A stretch of 64,000 nt of DNA from Microbispora sp. NBC_01189 (GCF_036010665.1 NZ_CP108581.1:5203501-5267500); one strand, 5' to 3'; positions 35,442 through 45,539 are shown, counted from the stretch's first letter. Program-made: numbers and translations. Notes: generated by a model not told the origin, from the letters alone.

Positions 35442-36128
35442 ATGAAGAAGACAACCTTGGCCGTCGCGGGGGCCGCCCTGGGCCTGACCCTGACCGTGAC
35501 GGCGTGCGGCGGGCCGCTGGGCTTCGGCGGGGAGCAGGCGGTGCAGTCCTACGACGTGAAGGACGCGGTGACCCTGGTCGACGCGCACACCGGGTCGGGC
35601 GACGTCGTGGTGAGCGAGAGCGACAGGTCCGGGATCCACGTCACCGAGACCCTGCACTGGTGGGGAACCAGGCCGAAGACCGAGAACGGGCACTCCGTGG
35701 ACGGCGGCACGCTCACGCTGAAGTACAGATGCGGCCGGTGCTCGGTGGACTACAAGGTGGAGGTGCCGCGCGGGCTGGCCGTCAAGGTCGACAGCGGCTC
35801 GGGGGACCTGACCCTGCGGAACCTGACCGGCCAGGTCGAGGCGTCGACCGGCTCCGGCGACGTCGACGCCCGTGGTCTCGCCGCGAAGGAGGTCAACGCC
35901 CGGACCGGGTCGGGTGACGTCACGCTCCGCTTCACGGCGGCCCCCGACGAGGTGCACGCCGTGACGGGCTCGGGCAACGGCAGGGTGTGGCTGCCGGACG
36001 GCGCCTACGACATCGACGCGACGACGGGAAGCGGCGAGCGCCGGGTCGACTTCGCGGAGAGCGACTCGGCGCCGCACAAGATCGTCGTCAGGACGGGCTC
36101 GGGAGACGCCGAGGTGCGCAAGCTCTGA
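35442..36128 (+). CDS. DUF4097-like beta-repeat lipoprotein
   Basis: A 228-residue exported lipoprotein with lipobox TVTAC (Cys22). The mature part is a beta-solenoid-like array in which a TGSGDV or SGSGDL motif recurs about every 20 residues (six to seven times), the pattern of DUF4097 adhesin-like repeats. A CGRCS pair near the middle may bind metal or form a disulfide. It is monocistronic, diverging from aceB. Function unknown; a cell-surface role is likely. Confidence 0.82.
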   Translation: MKKTTLAVAGAALGLTLTVTACGGPLGFGGEQAVQSYDVKDAVTLVDAHTGSGDVVVSESDRSGIHVTETLHWWGTRPKTENGHSVDGGTLTLKYRCGRCSVDYKVEVPRGLAVKVDSGSGDLTLRNLTGQVEASTGSGDVDARGLAAKEVNARTGSGDVTLRFTAAPDEVHAVTGSGNGRVWLPDGAYDIDATTGSGERRVDFAESDSAPHKIVVRTGSGDAEVRKL

Positions 36129-36196
36129 CCGGCCCTTTGCCCGCCCCTTCGGTCGCCGCTGTGACCGCCGCTGTGACCGCCGGGTACGACCCGGCG

Positions 36197-37555
36197 CTAC
36201 GACTGGGCGGACACCGGTTTGTTGCTGCGGAAGACGCCGTGCGGGTCCCGGCGGCGCTTGATCTCGCGCAGGCGGGCCAGCGTCTCCGGGTCGAACGCGG
36301 AGGCCGCGGTCTCGTCCGCATGGAGGTAGGTGAACGGCTTGCGGCCGGTCGTGTGCGGCGCCATGGAGCGGGCGATCTCCGCCAGCCGCGCGTGCACCGC
36401 CCGCCCGCCCTGGGGCGACATGATCGGCCCGATCATGCCCAGGGCGTACGGCTCGGCGATGTGCCCGCAGGCGCCGCCGCCGGGGGCCGGCCGGCCCAGC
36501 GCGCCGCCCAGGTGACGCACCTGCACGCTCGCCAGCGGCGCGATGTCGCCGGCGGCGGCGAGCAGATCGCCCGCCACGGTGTCGTCGAGACCGGTCAGCA
36601 GTTCGCCGCGGCCCGCGCCGGGCACCGGCTGCGTCGGCTCGGCGCAGATGCCGCCGAGTGCGTCCAGCGGCATGGCGGTTCGGCTGTCGAGCAGCACGCC
36701 GGGAACGTCCTCGAACCGCCGGAGCAGGGCGCGTCCCTCCTCCTCGCCGCCGAGGAACGTCGTGTCCACCGCGACCGCGGCCAGACCGCGCAGCGGCTCG
36801 GGGATCTGGGGCACCGGGGGGAACCTCACCATCGTGAACCAGACGGTCAGCTCCGCGGGGGCGCCGGCCGTCACCTCCCGGAACGCGGCGAGCAGCTCGG
36901 GCGCCCGGTCGGCGGGCCACAGCATCCGTCCTCCGTACAGCCGGGGGGCGGGGTGCAGGTCCAGCTCGACCGCGGTCACCAGCGCGAAGTCGCCGCCGCC
37001 GCCGCGCAGCGCCCAGAACAGGTCGGCGTCGGAGTCCGCCGTGACGCGGGCGGGTACGCCGTCGGCGCCGACGGTCTCGAAGGCGCGCACGCCGTCGGCG
37101 GCCCAGCCGTACCTGCGGGCGAACCAGCTCAGCCCGCCGCCGAGGGTGTAGCCCACGACGCTCACCACGGGGGAGCTTCCGGGTAGACCGGTCAGCCCGT
37201 GCTTGCCCGTGGCCGTGAGCAGCTCGCCCCACTGCGCGCCGGCCTCGACTCTGGCGACGCGGCGCTCCGGATCGACCTCGACGCCGCGCAGCCTGCCGGT
37301 GCGCACCAGGATCGTCCCGTCCAGGCCGGTCGTGGCGCCGTGCCCGCCCGGCTGCGCCGCCACGGCCAGGCCCGCCAGCGCCGCGTGCCGGACGACGGCG
37401 GCGGCGTCGGCCGCGTCCTCGATCTCCACGACCGCCCGGACCCGCTGGTCGACCGCGCGGTTCCAGGGCAGCCGGGCGGTCTCGAAGGTCTCGTCGCCGG
37501 GCACGTGGACCCGCCCGCGCACCACGCGCCGCAGATCGGTCTCCAAGGTAGACAC
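36197..37555 (-). CDS. FAD-binding (BBE-type) oxidoreductase, copy A
   Basis: A 452-residue flavoprotein of the berberine-bridge-enzyme group. The PCMH FAD motif reads AAQPGGHGATTGLDGTILV, where the His is in the position of covalent FAD attachment. Further motifs are GYTLGGGLSWFARRYG and DLFWALRGGGGDFALVT, with the BBE tail ALRGIK-like segment LREIKRRRDPHGVF. These enzymes oxidise alcohols, sugars or natural products. It is a close paralogue of the gene at 40506-41870, and each copy sits beside a regulator of the same family, so the module was duplicated. Confidence 0.9.
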   Translation of the reverse strand: MSTLETDLRRVVRGRVHVPGDETFETARLPWNRAVDQRVRAVVEIEDAADAAAVVRHAALAGLAVAAQPGGHGATTGLDGTILVRTGRLRGVEVDPERRVARVEAGAQWGELLTATGKHGLTGLPGSSPVVSVVGYTLGGGLSWFARRYGWAADGVRAFETVGADGVPARVTADSDADLFWALRGGGGDFALVTAVELDLHPAPRLYGGRMLWPADRAPELLAAFREVTAGAPAELTVWFTMVRFPPVPQIPEPLRGLAAVAVDTTFLGGEEEGRALLRRFEDVPGVLLDSRTAMPLDALGGICAEPTQPVPGAGRGELLTGLDDTVAGDLLAAAGDIAPLASVQVRHLGGALGRPAPGGGACGHIAEPYALGMIGPIMSPQGGRAVHARLAEIARSMAPHTTGRKPFTYLHADETAASAFDPETLARLREIKRRRDPHGVFRSNKPVSAQS

Positions 37556-37743
37556 GCTCGTCCTTTCGCTCGATGTTCCGGGGAGTCGGAGAACATCTTC
37601 GGAGAGAAGGCTTGTGGGCGATTAGGAAACGACTAGTCGCGCGCTGTTCGTACGGTGATGGGTCCGGCAATACGCTACGAACCGGACCCTCCGGGGGGAG
37701 CGCCGCGGCCTGCGGCCGTCATGCGTTTTCCGAACGGCATAAC

Positions 37744-37749
37744 TAGGCT
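37744..37749 (+). promoter_or_regulatory. Probable -10 element of a leaderless cutA promoter
   Basis: TAGGCT lies 7 nt before the cutA ATG and there is no ribosome site between. No convincing -35 box was seen. Confidence 0.3.
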
Positions 37750-37756
37750 GGCGTTC

Positions 37757-38083
37757 ATGACGAACCGTGCGTTTCTCGTGGTGACCACGACCCAGGACGC
37801 CGAGGAGAAAGCCCGTGTGCTGGCTGATGCGGTCGTACGCGAACGACTGGCCGCCTGCGCCCAGGTGTATCCGATCCAGTCGGTGTACTGGTGGGATGGG
37901 GACGTGCGGAACGAGACGGAGTGGCGCATCGACTTCAAAACAAGTGCTGAACTCGCGGAGGCCGTCACGGAGTTCATCAAGGCCCACCATTCCTACGACA
38001 CCCCGGAGGTCATCACAGTGCCGATCGCGAGCGGCGACCCGGCCTACTTGGAGTGGGTGGCGGCAGAGACGAAGAGCCCTTGA
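37757..38083 (+). CDS. cutA: Divalent-cation tolerance protein CutA
   Basis: A 108-residue protein of the trimeric CutA1 family. The signature ACAQVYPIQSVYWWDGDVRNETEWRI is almost canonical, and the C-terminal HSYDTPEVITVPIASGDPAYLEWV fits. It is linked to copper and heavy-metal tolerance, although the mechanism is unclear. The start is ATG 37757, probably leaderless. It lies between an FAD oxidoreductase and the degraded regulator, i.e. inside one copy of the duplicated module. Confidence 0.95.
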   Translation: MTNRAFLVVTTTQDAEEKARVLADAVVRERLAACAQVYPIQSVYWWDGDVRNETEWRIDFKTSAELAEAVTEFIKAHHSYDTPEVITVPIASGDPAYLEWVAAETKSP

Positions 38084-38087
38084 GTTC

Positions 38088-38213
38088 TCACCCAGGCGCG
38101 GCCTTGATCTCCTTACGTGACTCCTGGGCCGCGCGGTGCTCTTCGGGCGGCTTCAGCGCGAGCGCCTTGAGCCGTGTGGTCCAGCAGTCGTCCGTGCCGA
38201 GGGCCGCGAGTGT
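38088..38213 (-). pseudogene. C-terminal remnant of an unidentified gene
   Basis: A minus-strand frame ending at TGA 38088 encodes about 41 gene-like residues ending KPPEEHRAAQESRKEIKAAPG. Upstream the same frame runs antisense through the SARP pseudogene and loses sense. It seems to be the end of a gene lost when the regulator pseudogene was brought next to cutA. I do not recognise the family. Confidence 0.3.
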
Positions 38214-38222
38214 CTGGTCGGC

Positions 38223-40453
38223 GGCGGCAGGGTCAGGGCGCTGCTGGACGACGAGCGGGGCCTGGAGCCCGGCCCCGAGCTGCGGCGGCTGGAGCAGGCC
38301 GTCTTCGGCCAGTCGCCGGAACTCGACGGCACCGGGCCGGCCTTCCTCGCGCCGGCCTTCCTCGCGCCGGCCTTCCTCGCGCCGGCCTTCCTCGCGCCGG
38401 CCGCCGAGCCGCGGGCGGCGGCCCCGCTCAGGGCGGCGGCGCCGGTCGTCCACGCGGGACTCGTCGCCCGCCGCGAGCAGACCGACCGCGTCGCCACCCG
38501 GATCGGGCGGGTCCGGCGCTCGTCGTCCTCGACGACCTGCACTGGGCCGACGCCTCGTCGCTGCGCCTGCTCGCCTTCGCGGCCGGGGAACTGTACCGGT
38601 CGCCGGTGCTGGTGCTTGCGACGATCCGCCCCGAGCCCGGTGGCGACCCCGAGCAGCTTCGCGACACACTGGCCGCGCTCGCCCGGGAACGCGGCGCGGA
38701 GCGGCTCACGCTGCCGCCGTTCACGCGGGAGGACGTCGCCGCCTTCCTCGCCGGGCGGGACCTGCCGGACGGGCGGCTCGCCGCGCTGCTCCACGAGCGC
38801 ACCGGTGGCAACCCCTTCTACCTGGGCGAGCTGATCCGGCTGCTGGACAGCGAGCACCGGCTGGACGTCGCGTCCCTCGGCGTTCCCGAGGGAGTGCGCG
38901 AGGTCATCGCCCGCCGCGTCGGACGGCTGCCGGAGGAGACCCGCGCGCTGCTGGAGGCGGCCGCCGTGCTCGGCCGGGAGGTGAGCTTCGACGCTCTGGA
39001 GGCCGCCTGCCGCCTGGGCGCGGAGGAGGTGATGCTGCGCCTCGAACCGGCGGTGGCGACGGGCCTGCTCGTCGAGGTGCCCGGGCGGCTTCGACTACCG
39101 GTTCTCGCACGCCCTCGTGCGCGACTCCCTCTACGCGGGGCTCGGCCGGGTGCGCGCGGCCCGGCTGCACCTGCGCACAGGAGAGGCGCTGGAGAGCCTT
39201 CCAGGCGTGGAGGTGTCCGTCCTCGCGCACCACTTCGTGGCGGCCTCCCGGGCGGGCGGCGCCGCCAAGGCCGTGGAGTACGCCGTCCGGGCCGCCCGGC
39301 AGGCCGCGGCCCGCCGCGCGTACGACGAGGCGGCGGACTGGTGGGGCAGGGCCCTCACCGCGGTCGGCCCGGGGGACCCCGCCCGGCGCTGCGCGCTGCT
39401 GGTGCGCCGCGGCGAAGCGCTGCGCGCGGTCGGCGACGTCGCCGGGGCGAGGACGGCGCTGGAGGAGGCGATCGCGCTCGCCGCCGGGATCGGCGAGCGC
39501 GCGACGCTGATCGAGGCCGTCACCGCGTTCGGTGGCATGTCGGTGTGGAACTGGCGCCACTACGGCGTCGTGGACTCCGCCGCACCGGCGACCCCCGCCT
39601 GCTGGCCCGTTCGCTCAACAACTACCTGGTCGCCGCCTGGGTGCCGGAGCGGGAGGACGAGCGTCGCCGCGCGGTCGAGGAGATGCTCGCCCTGCCCCTG
39701 GACCCGGCGGCGGAGGCCGTCGCCCGCGTCTTCCGCATGGCCCACCTGCTGCGGGCGGGCGAGCTCGCGGAGTGGGACCACGACCTGGCCCGCTGCGCGC
39801 GGCTGGCGGAGGAGATCAGGCGGCGTGAGATGACCGGGATGGTCCGCATCGCCGAAGCCGCCGGCCGCACGATGCGGGGCGACTGGGCGGCGGCCGAACG
39901 GCTCACGGAGGAGTTCACCTCGCTGATCGCGGGTTTCAGCATGTGGGGCCTCGACTACCCCGGCGTGATCACCCTCTACACCTGCCGCCGCGAGCAGGGC
40001 CGGGTGGGAGAGGTGGCCGACCGGCTCGTGTCCCGGGCGCACGACTCCGACATGGTGCCGCTGCGCCCGGTCGCCGCGCTGGCCGCCCTCGACGCGGGCG
40101 ACACCGCCCTCGCCCGGAGGCTGGCGGAGCGCTGGGGCGGCGAGATCCGCGACGACTGGACCACCGAGTTCCTCGCCGTCGTGTGGGGCCACCTCGCCGC
40201 CCGGCTCGGCGTGCCCGATCCCGCCGCCCTCTACCGCAGGCTCGCGCCGTACGGGGAACGGCTCGTGGTGAGCGGCATGGGCGGCGCCGGCTGGGGGTCC
40301 ACTCACCTGGTCCTGGCCGAGCTCGCGGACGCCGCGGGCGGCCGCGACCTCGCCCTGCGTCACGCGCGGCGGGCGCACGAGGCGCACCTGCGCCTGGGCC
40401 TGGACCACTGGGCGGGGCGGAGCGCGCGTCTCCTCGCCGAGCTGGACGGCTGA
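38223..40453 (+). pseudogene. Degraded SARP/AAA/TPR-type regulator (paralogue of the gene at 42090)
   Basis: Aligned by eye with the intact paralogue, the DNA-binding domain and most of the BTAD are missing; the copy begins at RVRALLDDERGLEPGPELRR. The region with Walker A is deleted, so the frame jumps from REQTDRVA to LVVLDDLHWAD. There is a frameshift near 39080 (before the stretch RDSLYAGLGRVRAARLHL), and a deletion of about 50 codons with a second frameshift near 39575, after HYGVVD. From there to the stop the frame is open and the TPR part looks intact. It cannot make a working regulator. Confidence 0.85.
38340..38399. repeat. Four tandem copies of a 15-bp unit in the regulator pseudogene
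   Basis: GCCTTCCTCGCGCCG repeated four times without mismatch, encoding AFLAP units in the linker after the BTAD remnant. The intact paralogue has a different low-complexity linker at this place. Confidence 0.9.
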
Positions 40454-40505
40454 GCCCCCGTCGCCCGAGCCCCCGTCGCCCGAGCCCCCGTCGCCCGAGC
40501 CCGCG

Positions 40506-41870
40506 TCACCCGAGGACCGGGTGGTTGCCGGCGAGCACGCCGTCCGGGTCGCGGCGGCGCTTGACCTCGCGCAGCCGGGCCAGGATCTCGGCGGGGAACG
40601 CGGACGCGGCCGGCTCCCCGTGACCGAGGAAGGTGAAGGGCTTGCGGCCGCTCGCGACCCCCGCCACCGCCGCCGCGACGGCCGACTGCCGCTCCCGGAT
40701 CGCCTCCTCCATGCCGGGCGCCGCCAGCACGCCGAGCGCGGTCAGCAGGTACGGCTCCGCGATGTGGCCGCAGGCCCCGCCCTTCTCGTCCACCCGGGCG
40801 AGCGCCCCGCCGAGGTGGCGGATCTGCACGTAGGCGAGCGGTGCGATCGTGCCCGGCCCGGCGGCGGCCAGCATCGCCGCCGCGACGGCGTCGTCGAGCC
40901 CGTGGAGCAGTTCGGAGCGCAGCAGGGCGGGCGTCGGATCGGTCGGTTCCGCGCAGATGTCCGCGAGGTTCGCCACCGGCATCCGGCCGCGCGTGTCGAA
41001 GATCGGGTCGGGAATCCGGTCGAAGTGGTGCAGCAGGGCCCGGGCCTCGTCCGGGTCGCCGAGGTAAGTGACGTCGACAGTCACCGCGGACAGGCCGCGC
41101 AGCGGCTCGGGCAGCTCGGGCAGCGGCGGGAACTGCAGCAGGTGGAACCAGACGGTCAGTTCCTCGGGCGCCTCCGCCGTGACGGCGCGGAAGGAGGCCA
41201 GCACCTCCGCGGCCCGCCTCGCCGGCCACAGGATCCGCCCGCCGTACAGCACGGGCGCCGGGTGCAGGTCGAGCTCCATCGCGGTCACCACGGCGAAGTC
41301 GCCGCCGCCGCCGCGCAGGGCCCAGAACAGCTCCGGGTCGCTGCCGGCCGTGACGGTCGCCTGCTCGCCGGAGGCGTCCACGACCTCGAACGCCCGCACG
41401 CTGTCGGCGGCGAAGCCGTACCTGCGCCCGAACCAGCTCAGGCCGCCGCCCAGGGTGAAGCCGGTGGCGCTGACGACCCCCGTGCTGCCCGCCAGCGGCG
41501 TCAGCCCGTGCGCTCCGGCCGCCGTCAGCACCTCGCCCCACGAGACACCGGCCTCCACCCGCGCCACCCGCTCCCCGGGCCGTACGGAAAGCCCCCGCAG
41601 GTTCCCCGTACGCAGCAGGATCGCGTCGTCGAAGGCGGCGGGGGCGTGCCCGTTCGGCTGGGTGGCGACGCGCAGCCCGGCGAGCCCCGCGTAGCCGACC
41701 ACCGCCGCGACGTCCTGGGCGTCCCGCGCCTCGACGACCGCCGCCACCCGCTGGTCGACGGCCAGGTCCCAGGGGCGGCGGGCGCTGTCGAAGCCCTCGT
41801 CGCCGCGCGTCAGCACCCGGCCGCGCACCACCCGGCGGAGATCGGCGCCGAGCGCCTCGATCTGGTTCAT
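40506..41870 (-). CDS. FAD-binding (BBE-type) oxidoreductase, copy B
   Basis: A 454-residue flavoprotein closely related to copy A (shared blocks GFTLGGGLSWFGRRYGF, ELFWALRGGGGDFAVVTA, GGACGHIAEPY). The PCMH motif is ATQPNGHAPAAFDDAILL, with the covalent-FAD His kept. The ATG at 41870 has GAGGGG upstream; longer in-frame starts lack one. It diverges from the intact SARP-type regulator gene 219 bp away, which probably controls it. Substrate unknown. Confidence 0.9.
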   Translation of the reverse strand: MNQIEALGADLRRVVRGRVLTRGDEGFDSARRPWDLAVDQRVAAVVEARDAQDVAAVVGYAGLAGLRVATQPNGHAPAAFDDAILLRTGNLRGLSVRPGERVARVEAGVSWGEVLTAAGAHGLTPLAGSTGVVSATGFTLGGGLSWFGRRYGFAADSVRAFEVVDASGEQATVTAGSDPELFWALRGGGGDFAVVTAMELDLHPAPVLYGGRILWPARRAAEVLASFRAVTAEAPEELTVWFHLLQFPPLPELPEPLRGLSAVTVDVTYLGDPDEARALLHHFDRIPDPIFDTRGRMPVANLADICAEPTDPTPALLRSELLHGLDDAVAAAMLAAAGPGTIAPLAYVQIRHLGGALARVDEKGGACGHIAEPYLLTALGVLAAPGMEEAIRERQSAVAAAVAGVASGRKPFTFLGHGEPAASAFPAEILARLREVKRRRDPDGVLAGNHPVLG

Positions 41871-42089
41871 GTCTACCCCTCCACATCGTGGGTTCCCCGT
41901 GCGGAACCACCGTGCGGAACCACCGTCGAACACGGGGATTGGGGCGGGTATGAGCGCCGCTTGAAGACCGTCCAAGTCGCCCCCAAGCGCCGCGCCCGAC
42001 GATGTCGCGGATGGACCGTTCCGGTGGGGCTCGTCCCGGCTCTACGCTTACCCGCAGCGATCACAGGAGAGCGATCGGAGCACGTTGTC

Positions 42090-45000
42090 ATGAACTCGCT
42101 GTCCTTCCGGCTGCTGGGCCCCTTCGAGGTGATCGACGGTGACGGCCGGGTTCTCGACCTCGGCCCGCGCAAGCAGCGGGCGGTGCTCGCCGTCCTCGCC
42201 CTGGACCCCGGCAGGATCGTCTCCCTCGACCGGCTGATCGACGAGCTGTGGGCCGGCGAACCGCCCTCCAGCGCCACCGCGACGCTCCAGTCGTACGTCT
42301 CGAACCTGCGCAAGGCGCTGGAGCCGGGACGCAGGCCGCGCACGCCCCCGGCCGTGCTGCTCACCCGCGAGCCCGGCTACCTGCTGTCGGTCGCGCCGAT
42401 CCAGGTCGACCTGGCGCGCTTCGTCTCCTGGGTGGAGGACGGCCGCAGGGCGCTCGGCCGGCGCGAGCACGCCGCCGCGCTCGGGCTGCTCGACCGGGCG
42501 CTGGAGACCTGGCGGGGCGAGCCGCTCGCCGAGTTCGCGGCCTACGAGTTCGCCCAGCCCGTCATCGCGCGCCTGGGCGAACTGCGGGCGGCGGCGGTCG
42601 AGGACCGGTTCGACGCCAGGCTCGCCATGGGCGACGGCGCGTCCTGCGTGGCCGACCTGGAGCGGCTGGTCGAGGCGTACCCGTACCGCGAGCGGCTGTG
42701 GAGCCTGCTCGTCCTCGCCCTCTACCGGTCGGGCCGGCAGACCGACGCGCTCGGCGCGCTGCGCCGGGTGCGCGCGCTGCTCGACGAGGAGATGGGCCTC
42801 CAGCCCGGCCCGGAGCTGCGGCGGCTTGAGCAGGCCGTGCTGGAGCAGTCGGCGGCCCTGGACGCGCCCGCGCCCCCGGAGGCGCCCGCCGTGACACGGC
42901 CGGTCGCCGCTGGCCCGTCCCCGCAGGCGCCGGTCGAGCAGGCGTCGTCCTCGCAGTCCTCCGCGCAGGGATCGTCCGCGCAGGGGTCTTTCCCGCAGGC
43001 GCCGCCGGGGCACGTGTCCTCCCAGCCGGAGCGGCCGCCCGCGGCGTCGCCGTACGGGGCGTTCATCGCCCGCGAGCAGGAGCTCGCCCGTCTCGGCGAG
43101 CGGCTCGGCGCCGTACGGCGGGGCCGCGGCGGCGTGCTGCTGGTGACCGGTGAGGCGGGGATCGGCAAGACCAGGCTCGCCCAGCTCGCCGCCGAGGAGG
43201 CCGAGGCGCGCGGCGTCGCGGTCGTCTGGGGCCGTTGCGTGGAGGCCGAGGCCGCCCCGCCGTTCTGGCCGTGGCTGCAGGCGCTGCGCGAGCTGGGGGA
43301 GCGGGGCCGGGCCGCGGCGCGGCTGCTCGCGGGTGAGAGCGCCGACGCCCCCGCCGACCCCGAGGCCGCGCTCTTCGAGCTGTACGAGGGCGTGCTGGCC
43401 GCACTCGCGCGGTCCGGCACGCCGACGCTGGTGGTGCTGGACGACCTCCACGCGGCCGACGCGGCGTCGCTTCGGCTGCTCGGCTTCCTCGCCGCCGAGC
43501 TGCACCGCAGGCCCGTGCTGGTGCTGGCCACCGTACGGCCCGAGCCGGGCAGGGAGCCCGAGCGGCTGCGTGACGCACTCGCCGCCCTCACCCGTGAGCC
43601 CGGCGCCGAACGCCTCACCCTCAGGCCGTTCACCCCGGAGGACGTCGTGACGTTCCTGCGGCGGCACGACGTGACCGACCCCGCGCTCGCCGGCCTGCTC
43701 TACCGGCGCACCGGCGGCAATCCCTTCTATCTCGGCGAGCTGCTGCGGCTGCTCGGCAGCGAGCACCGGCTCGACGCCGCCTCGCTGGGCGTGCCCGAAG
43801 GCGTCATGGAGGTCATCGGGCGGCGCGTCGCGCGGCTGCCCGGGCCCACCACGGAACTGCTGCGCCGCGCCGCCGTCCTGGGCCGCGACGTCAGCCTCGA
43901 CGTGCTGGAGGCGCTCACGCGGACCCCCGCCGAGGAGGTGATGTCGCTGCTGGAGCCCGCCGTCGCCGTCGGCATCCTGGCCGAGGCGCCGGACGGCTTC
44001 GACTACCGCTTCTCGCACGCGCTGGTGCGCGACGCGCTCTACGCCGGGCTCGGCCGCCTCGACAAGGCCCGGCTCCACCTGCACGTGGCGGAGGCCCTGG
44101 AGTCCCTGCCGCCGACGCTGCCCGCGGGCGACGGGACGGCCCGCCTGCCCGTCCTCGCCCACCACTTCGCCATGGCCGCGCGGGTCGGCGGCGCGGACAA
44201 GGCCGTCGGCTACGCCGCCCGGGCGGCCAGGCAGGCCACCGCGCAGCGCGCGTACGACGAGGCGGTGGGGCTGTGGGAGAAGGCGCTGCTCGCCCTCGGC
44301 AGGCGCGACCCGGCCCGGCGGTGCCGCCTGCTGGTCGAGCTGGGCCGGTCGCTGCGCGTTGTCGGGGACGTCGCGCGGGCCCGGGCGGCGCTGGAGGAGG
44401 CCATCGCGCTGGGGGAGGACACCGGCGACCGGGAGGCACTGGTGGAGGCCGTGGCGGTGTTCGGCACCCTCAGCGTCTGGAACTGGCGGTCGTACGGCGT
44501 GGTCGACGACCACACGGTCGCCCTGCTCGAAGAACTGCTGGCGGGCCCGCTGGACGACGCCCGCCGGGCGGCGCTGCTCGGCACCCTCGGCATCGAGCTC
44601 AACTACGGGCCGCGCCGGGCGGAGGGCGAGGCGATGGTGGTGGAGGCCCTGGAGATCGCCCGGAGGACGGGCGACCCCGCCCTGCTCGTCCAGGTGCTCA
44701 ACAACTACATGATCGCGTCCTGGGTGCCGGAGCGGGAGGACGAGCGCCGCGCCGCCGCCGAGGAGATGCTCGCGGTGCCCGGCCTGCCCGCCGCGGCCGA
44801 GGTCGTGGCCCGGGTGCACCGGATGGCGTGCCTGTTCAGATCGGGAGAGCTGACCGAGTGGGACCGCGATCTGGCCCGCGCCGAGCATCTGCTGCAGGAG
44901 GTCAGGAGCGCCGAGCTGACGGCGATGGTGCGGGTCGCCCAGGCGGCGCGGCTGACCCTGGAGGGCCGCTGGGACGGGGTCGAGCGCATCACGGACGAAC

Positions 45001-45539
45001 TCGGCGAGGTCTTCGGCGACAGCAGCATGTGGGGCCTCGGCATCGTGCGGCCGACCATGCTCTACACCTGCCGGCGGGGGCAGGGCAGGGTCGCCGAGAT
45101 CCTCCACGACATCGTCACGGCGGCGTCGCAGCCGCACAACGACCCGCTGCGCCCCATAGCCGTGCTCGCCGCGCTCGACGTGGGCGACCGCGAGCTGGCC
45201 GAAGAGCTGGTCGCCCGATGGGGCACGGCGGTGCCCGACGACTGGTCGGGGGAGTTCGTCGCCGTCGTCTGGTCGTACGTCACGGCCCAGCTCGGCGTAC
45301 CCGATCCCGCGGGCCTCTACGACAGGCTAGCGCCGTACGGGGACCGGCTGGCCCTGCACGGCAGCGGCACGGCCGGCTGGGGCTCCATCCACCAGGCCCT
45401 GGCGCTGCTCGCGGAGGCGACGGGCGACCGCGAACGGGCCCTGGACCACGCGCGCCGGGCCCACGAGACCCACCTCCGCCTGAAGCTCGACCACTGGGCC
45501 GGGCAGAGCGCGCGACTCCTGGATCGGCTCCGGGCATAA
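42090..45539 (+). CDS. SARP-type regulator with BTAD, AAA ATPase and TPR-like domains
   Basis: A 1149-residue transcriptional activator of the AfsR/BTAD-AAA type. Residues 1-95 form an OmpR-like winged helix (LLGPFEVIDGDGRVLDLGPRKQRAVLA), 100-250 the BTAD, 260-320 a Ser/Pro/Gln linker. The ATPase follows, with P-loop TGEAGIGKTRLAQ and Walker B LVVLDDLHAADAASLRL, then the NB-ARC-like helical arm (GGNPFYLGELLRLL, FSHALVRDALYAGLGR), and about 450 residues of TPR-like helices. GGAG lies 9 nt before the ATG. It diverges from oxidoreductase copy B. Such regulators usually switch on adjacent genes in response to a small molecule or protein. Confidence 0.9.
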   Translation: MNSLSFRLLGPFEVIDGDGRVLDLGPRKQRAVLAVLALDPGRIVSLDRLIDELWAGEPPSSATATLQSYVSNLRKALEPGRRPRTPPAVLLTREPGYLLSVAPIQVDLARFVSWVEDGRRALGRREHAAALGLLDRALETWRGEPLAEFAAYEFAQPVIARLGELRAAAVEDRFDARLAMGDGASCVADLERLVEAYPYRERLWSLLVLALYRSGRQTDALGALRRVRALLDEEMGLQPGPELRRLEQAVLEQSAALDAPAPPEAPAVTRPVAAGPSPQAPVEQASSSQSSAQGSSAQGSFPQAPPGHVSSQPERPPAASPYGAFIAREQELARLGERLGAVRRGRGGVLLVTGEAGIGKTRLAQLAAEEAEARGVAVVWGRCVEAEAAPPFWPWLQALRELGERGRAAARLLAGESADAPADPEAALFELYEGVLAALARSGTPTLVVLDDLHAADAASLRLLGFLAAELHRRPVLVLATVRPEPGREPERLRDALAALTREPGAERLTLRPFTPEDVVTFLRRHDVTDPALAGLLYRRTGGNPFYLGELLRLLGSEHRLDAASLGVPEGVMEVIGRRVARLPGPTTELLRRAAVLGRDVSLDVLEALTRTPAEEVMSLLEPAVAVGILAEAPDGFDYRFSHALVRDALYAGLGRLDKARLHLHVAEALESLPPTLPAGDGTARLPVLAHHFAMAARVGGADKAVGYAARAARQATAQRAYDEAVGLWEKALLALGRRDPARRCRLLVELGRSLRVVGDVARARAALEEAIALGEDTGDREALVEAVAVFGTLSVWNWRSYGVVDDHTVALLEELLAGPLDDARRAALLGTLGIELNYGPRRAEGEAMVVEALEIARRTGDPALLVQVLNNYMIASWVPEREDERRAAAEEMLAVPGLPAAAEVVARVHRMACLFRSGELTEWDRDLARAEHLLQEVRSAELTAMVRVAQAARLTLEGRWDGVERITDELGEVFGDSSMWGLGIVRPTMLYTCRRGQGRVAEILHDIVTAASQPHNDPLRPIAVLAALDVGDRELAEELVARWGTAVPDDWSGEFVAVVWSYVTAQLGVPDPAGLYDRLAPYGDRLALHGSGTAGWGSIHQALALLAEATGDRERALDHARRAHETHLRLKLDHWAGQSARLLDRLRA

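Noticed and set aside
38340-38399. Four regular repeats considered as a CRISPR-like array
   Set aside because: Units are 15 bp, directly adjacent and without spacers, and they encode a protein linker.
40521-42089. N-terminal extension of the SARP regulator to a 1672-residue protein
   Set aside because: The extension lies antisense to the FAD oxidoreductase B gene and carries no domain. The winged helix begins at ATG 42090 with a ribosome site.
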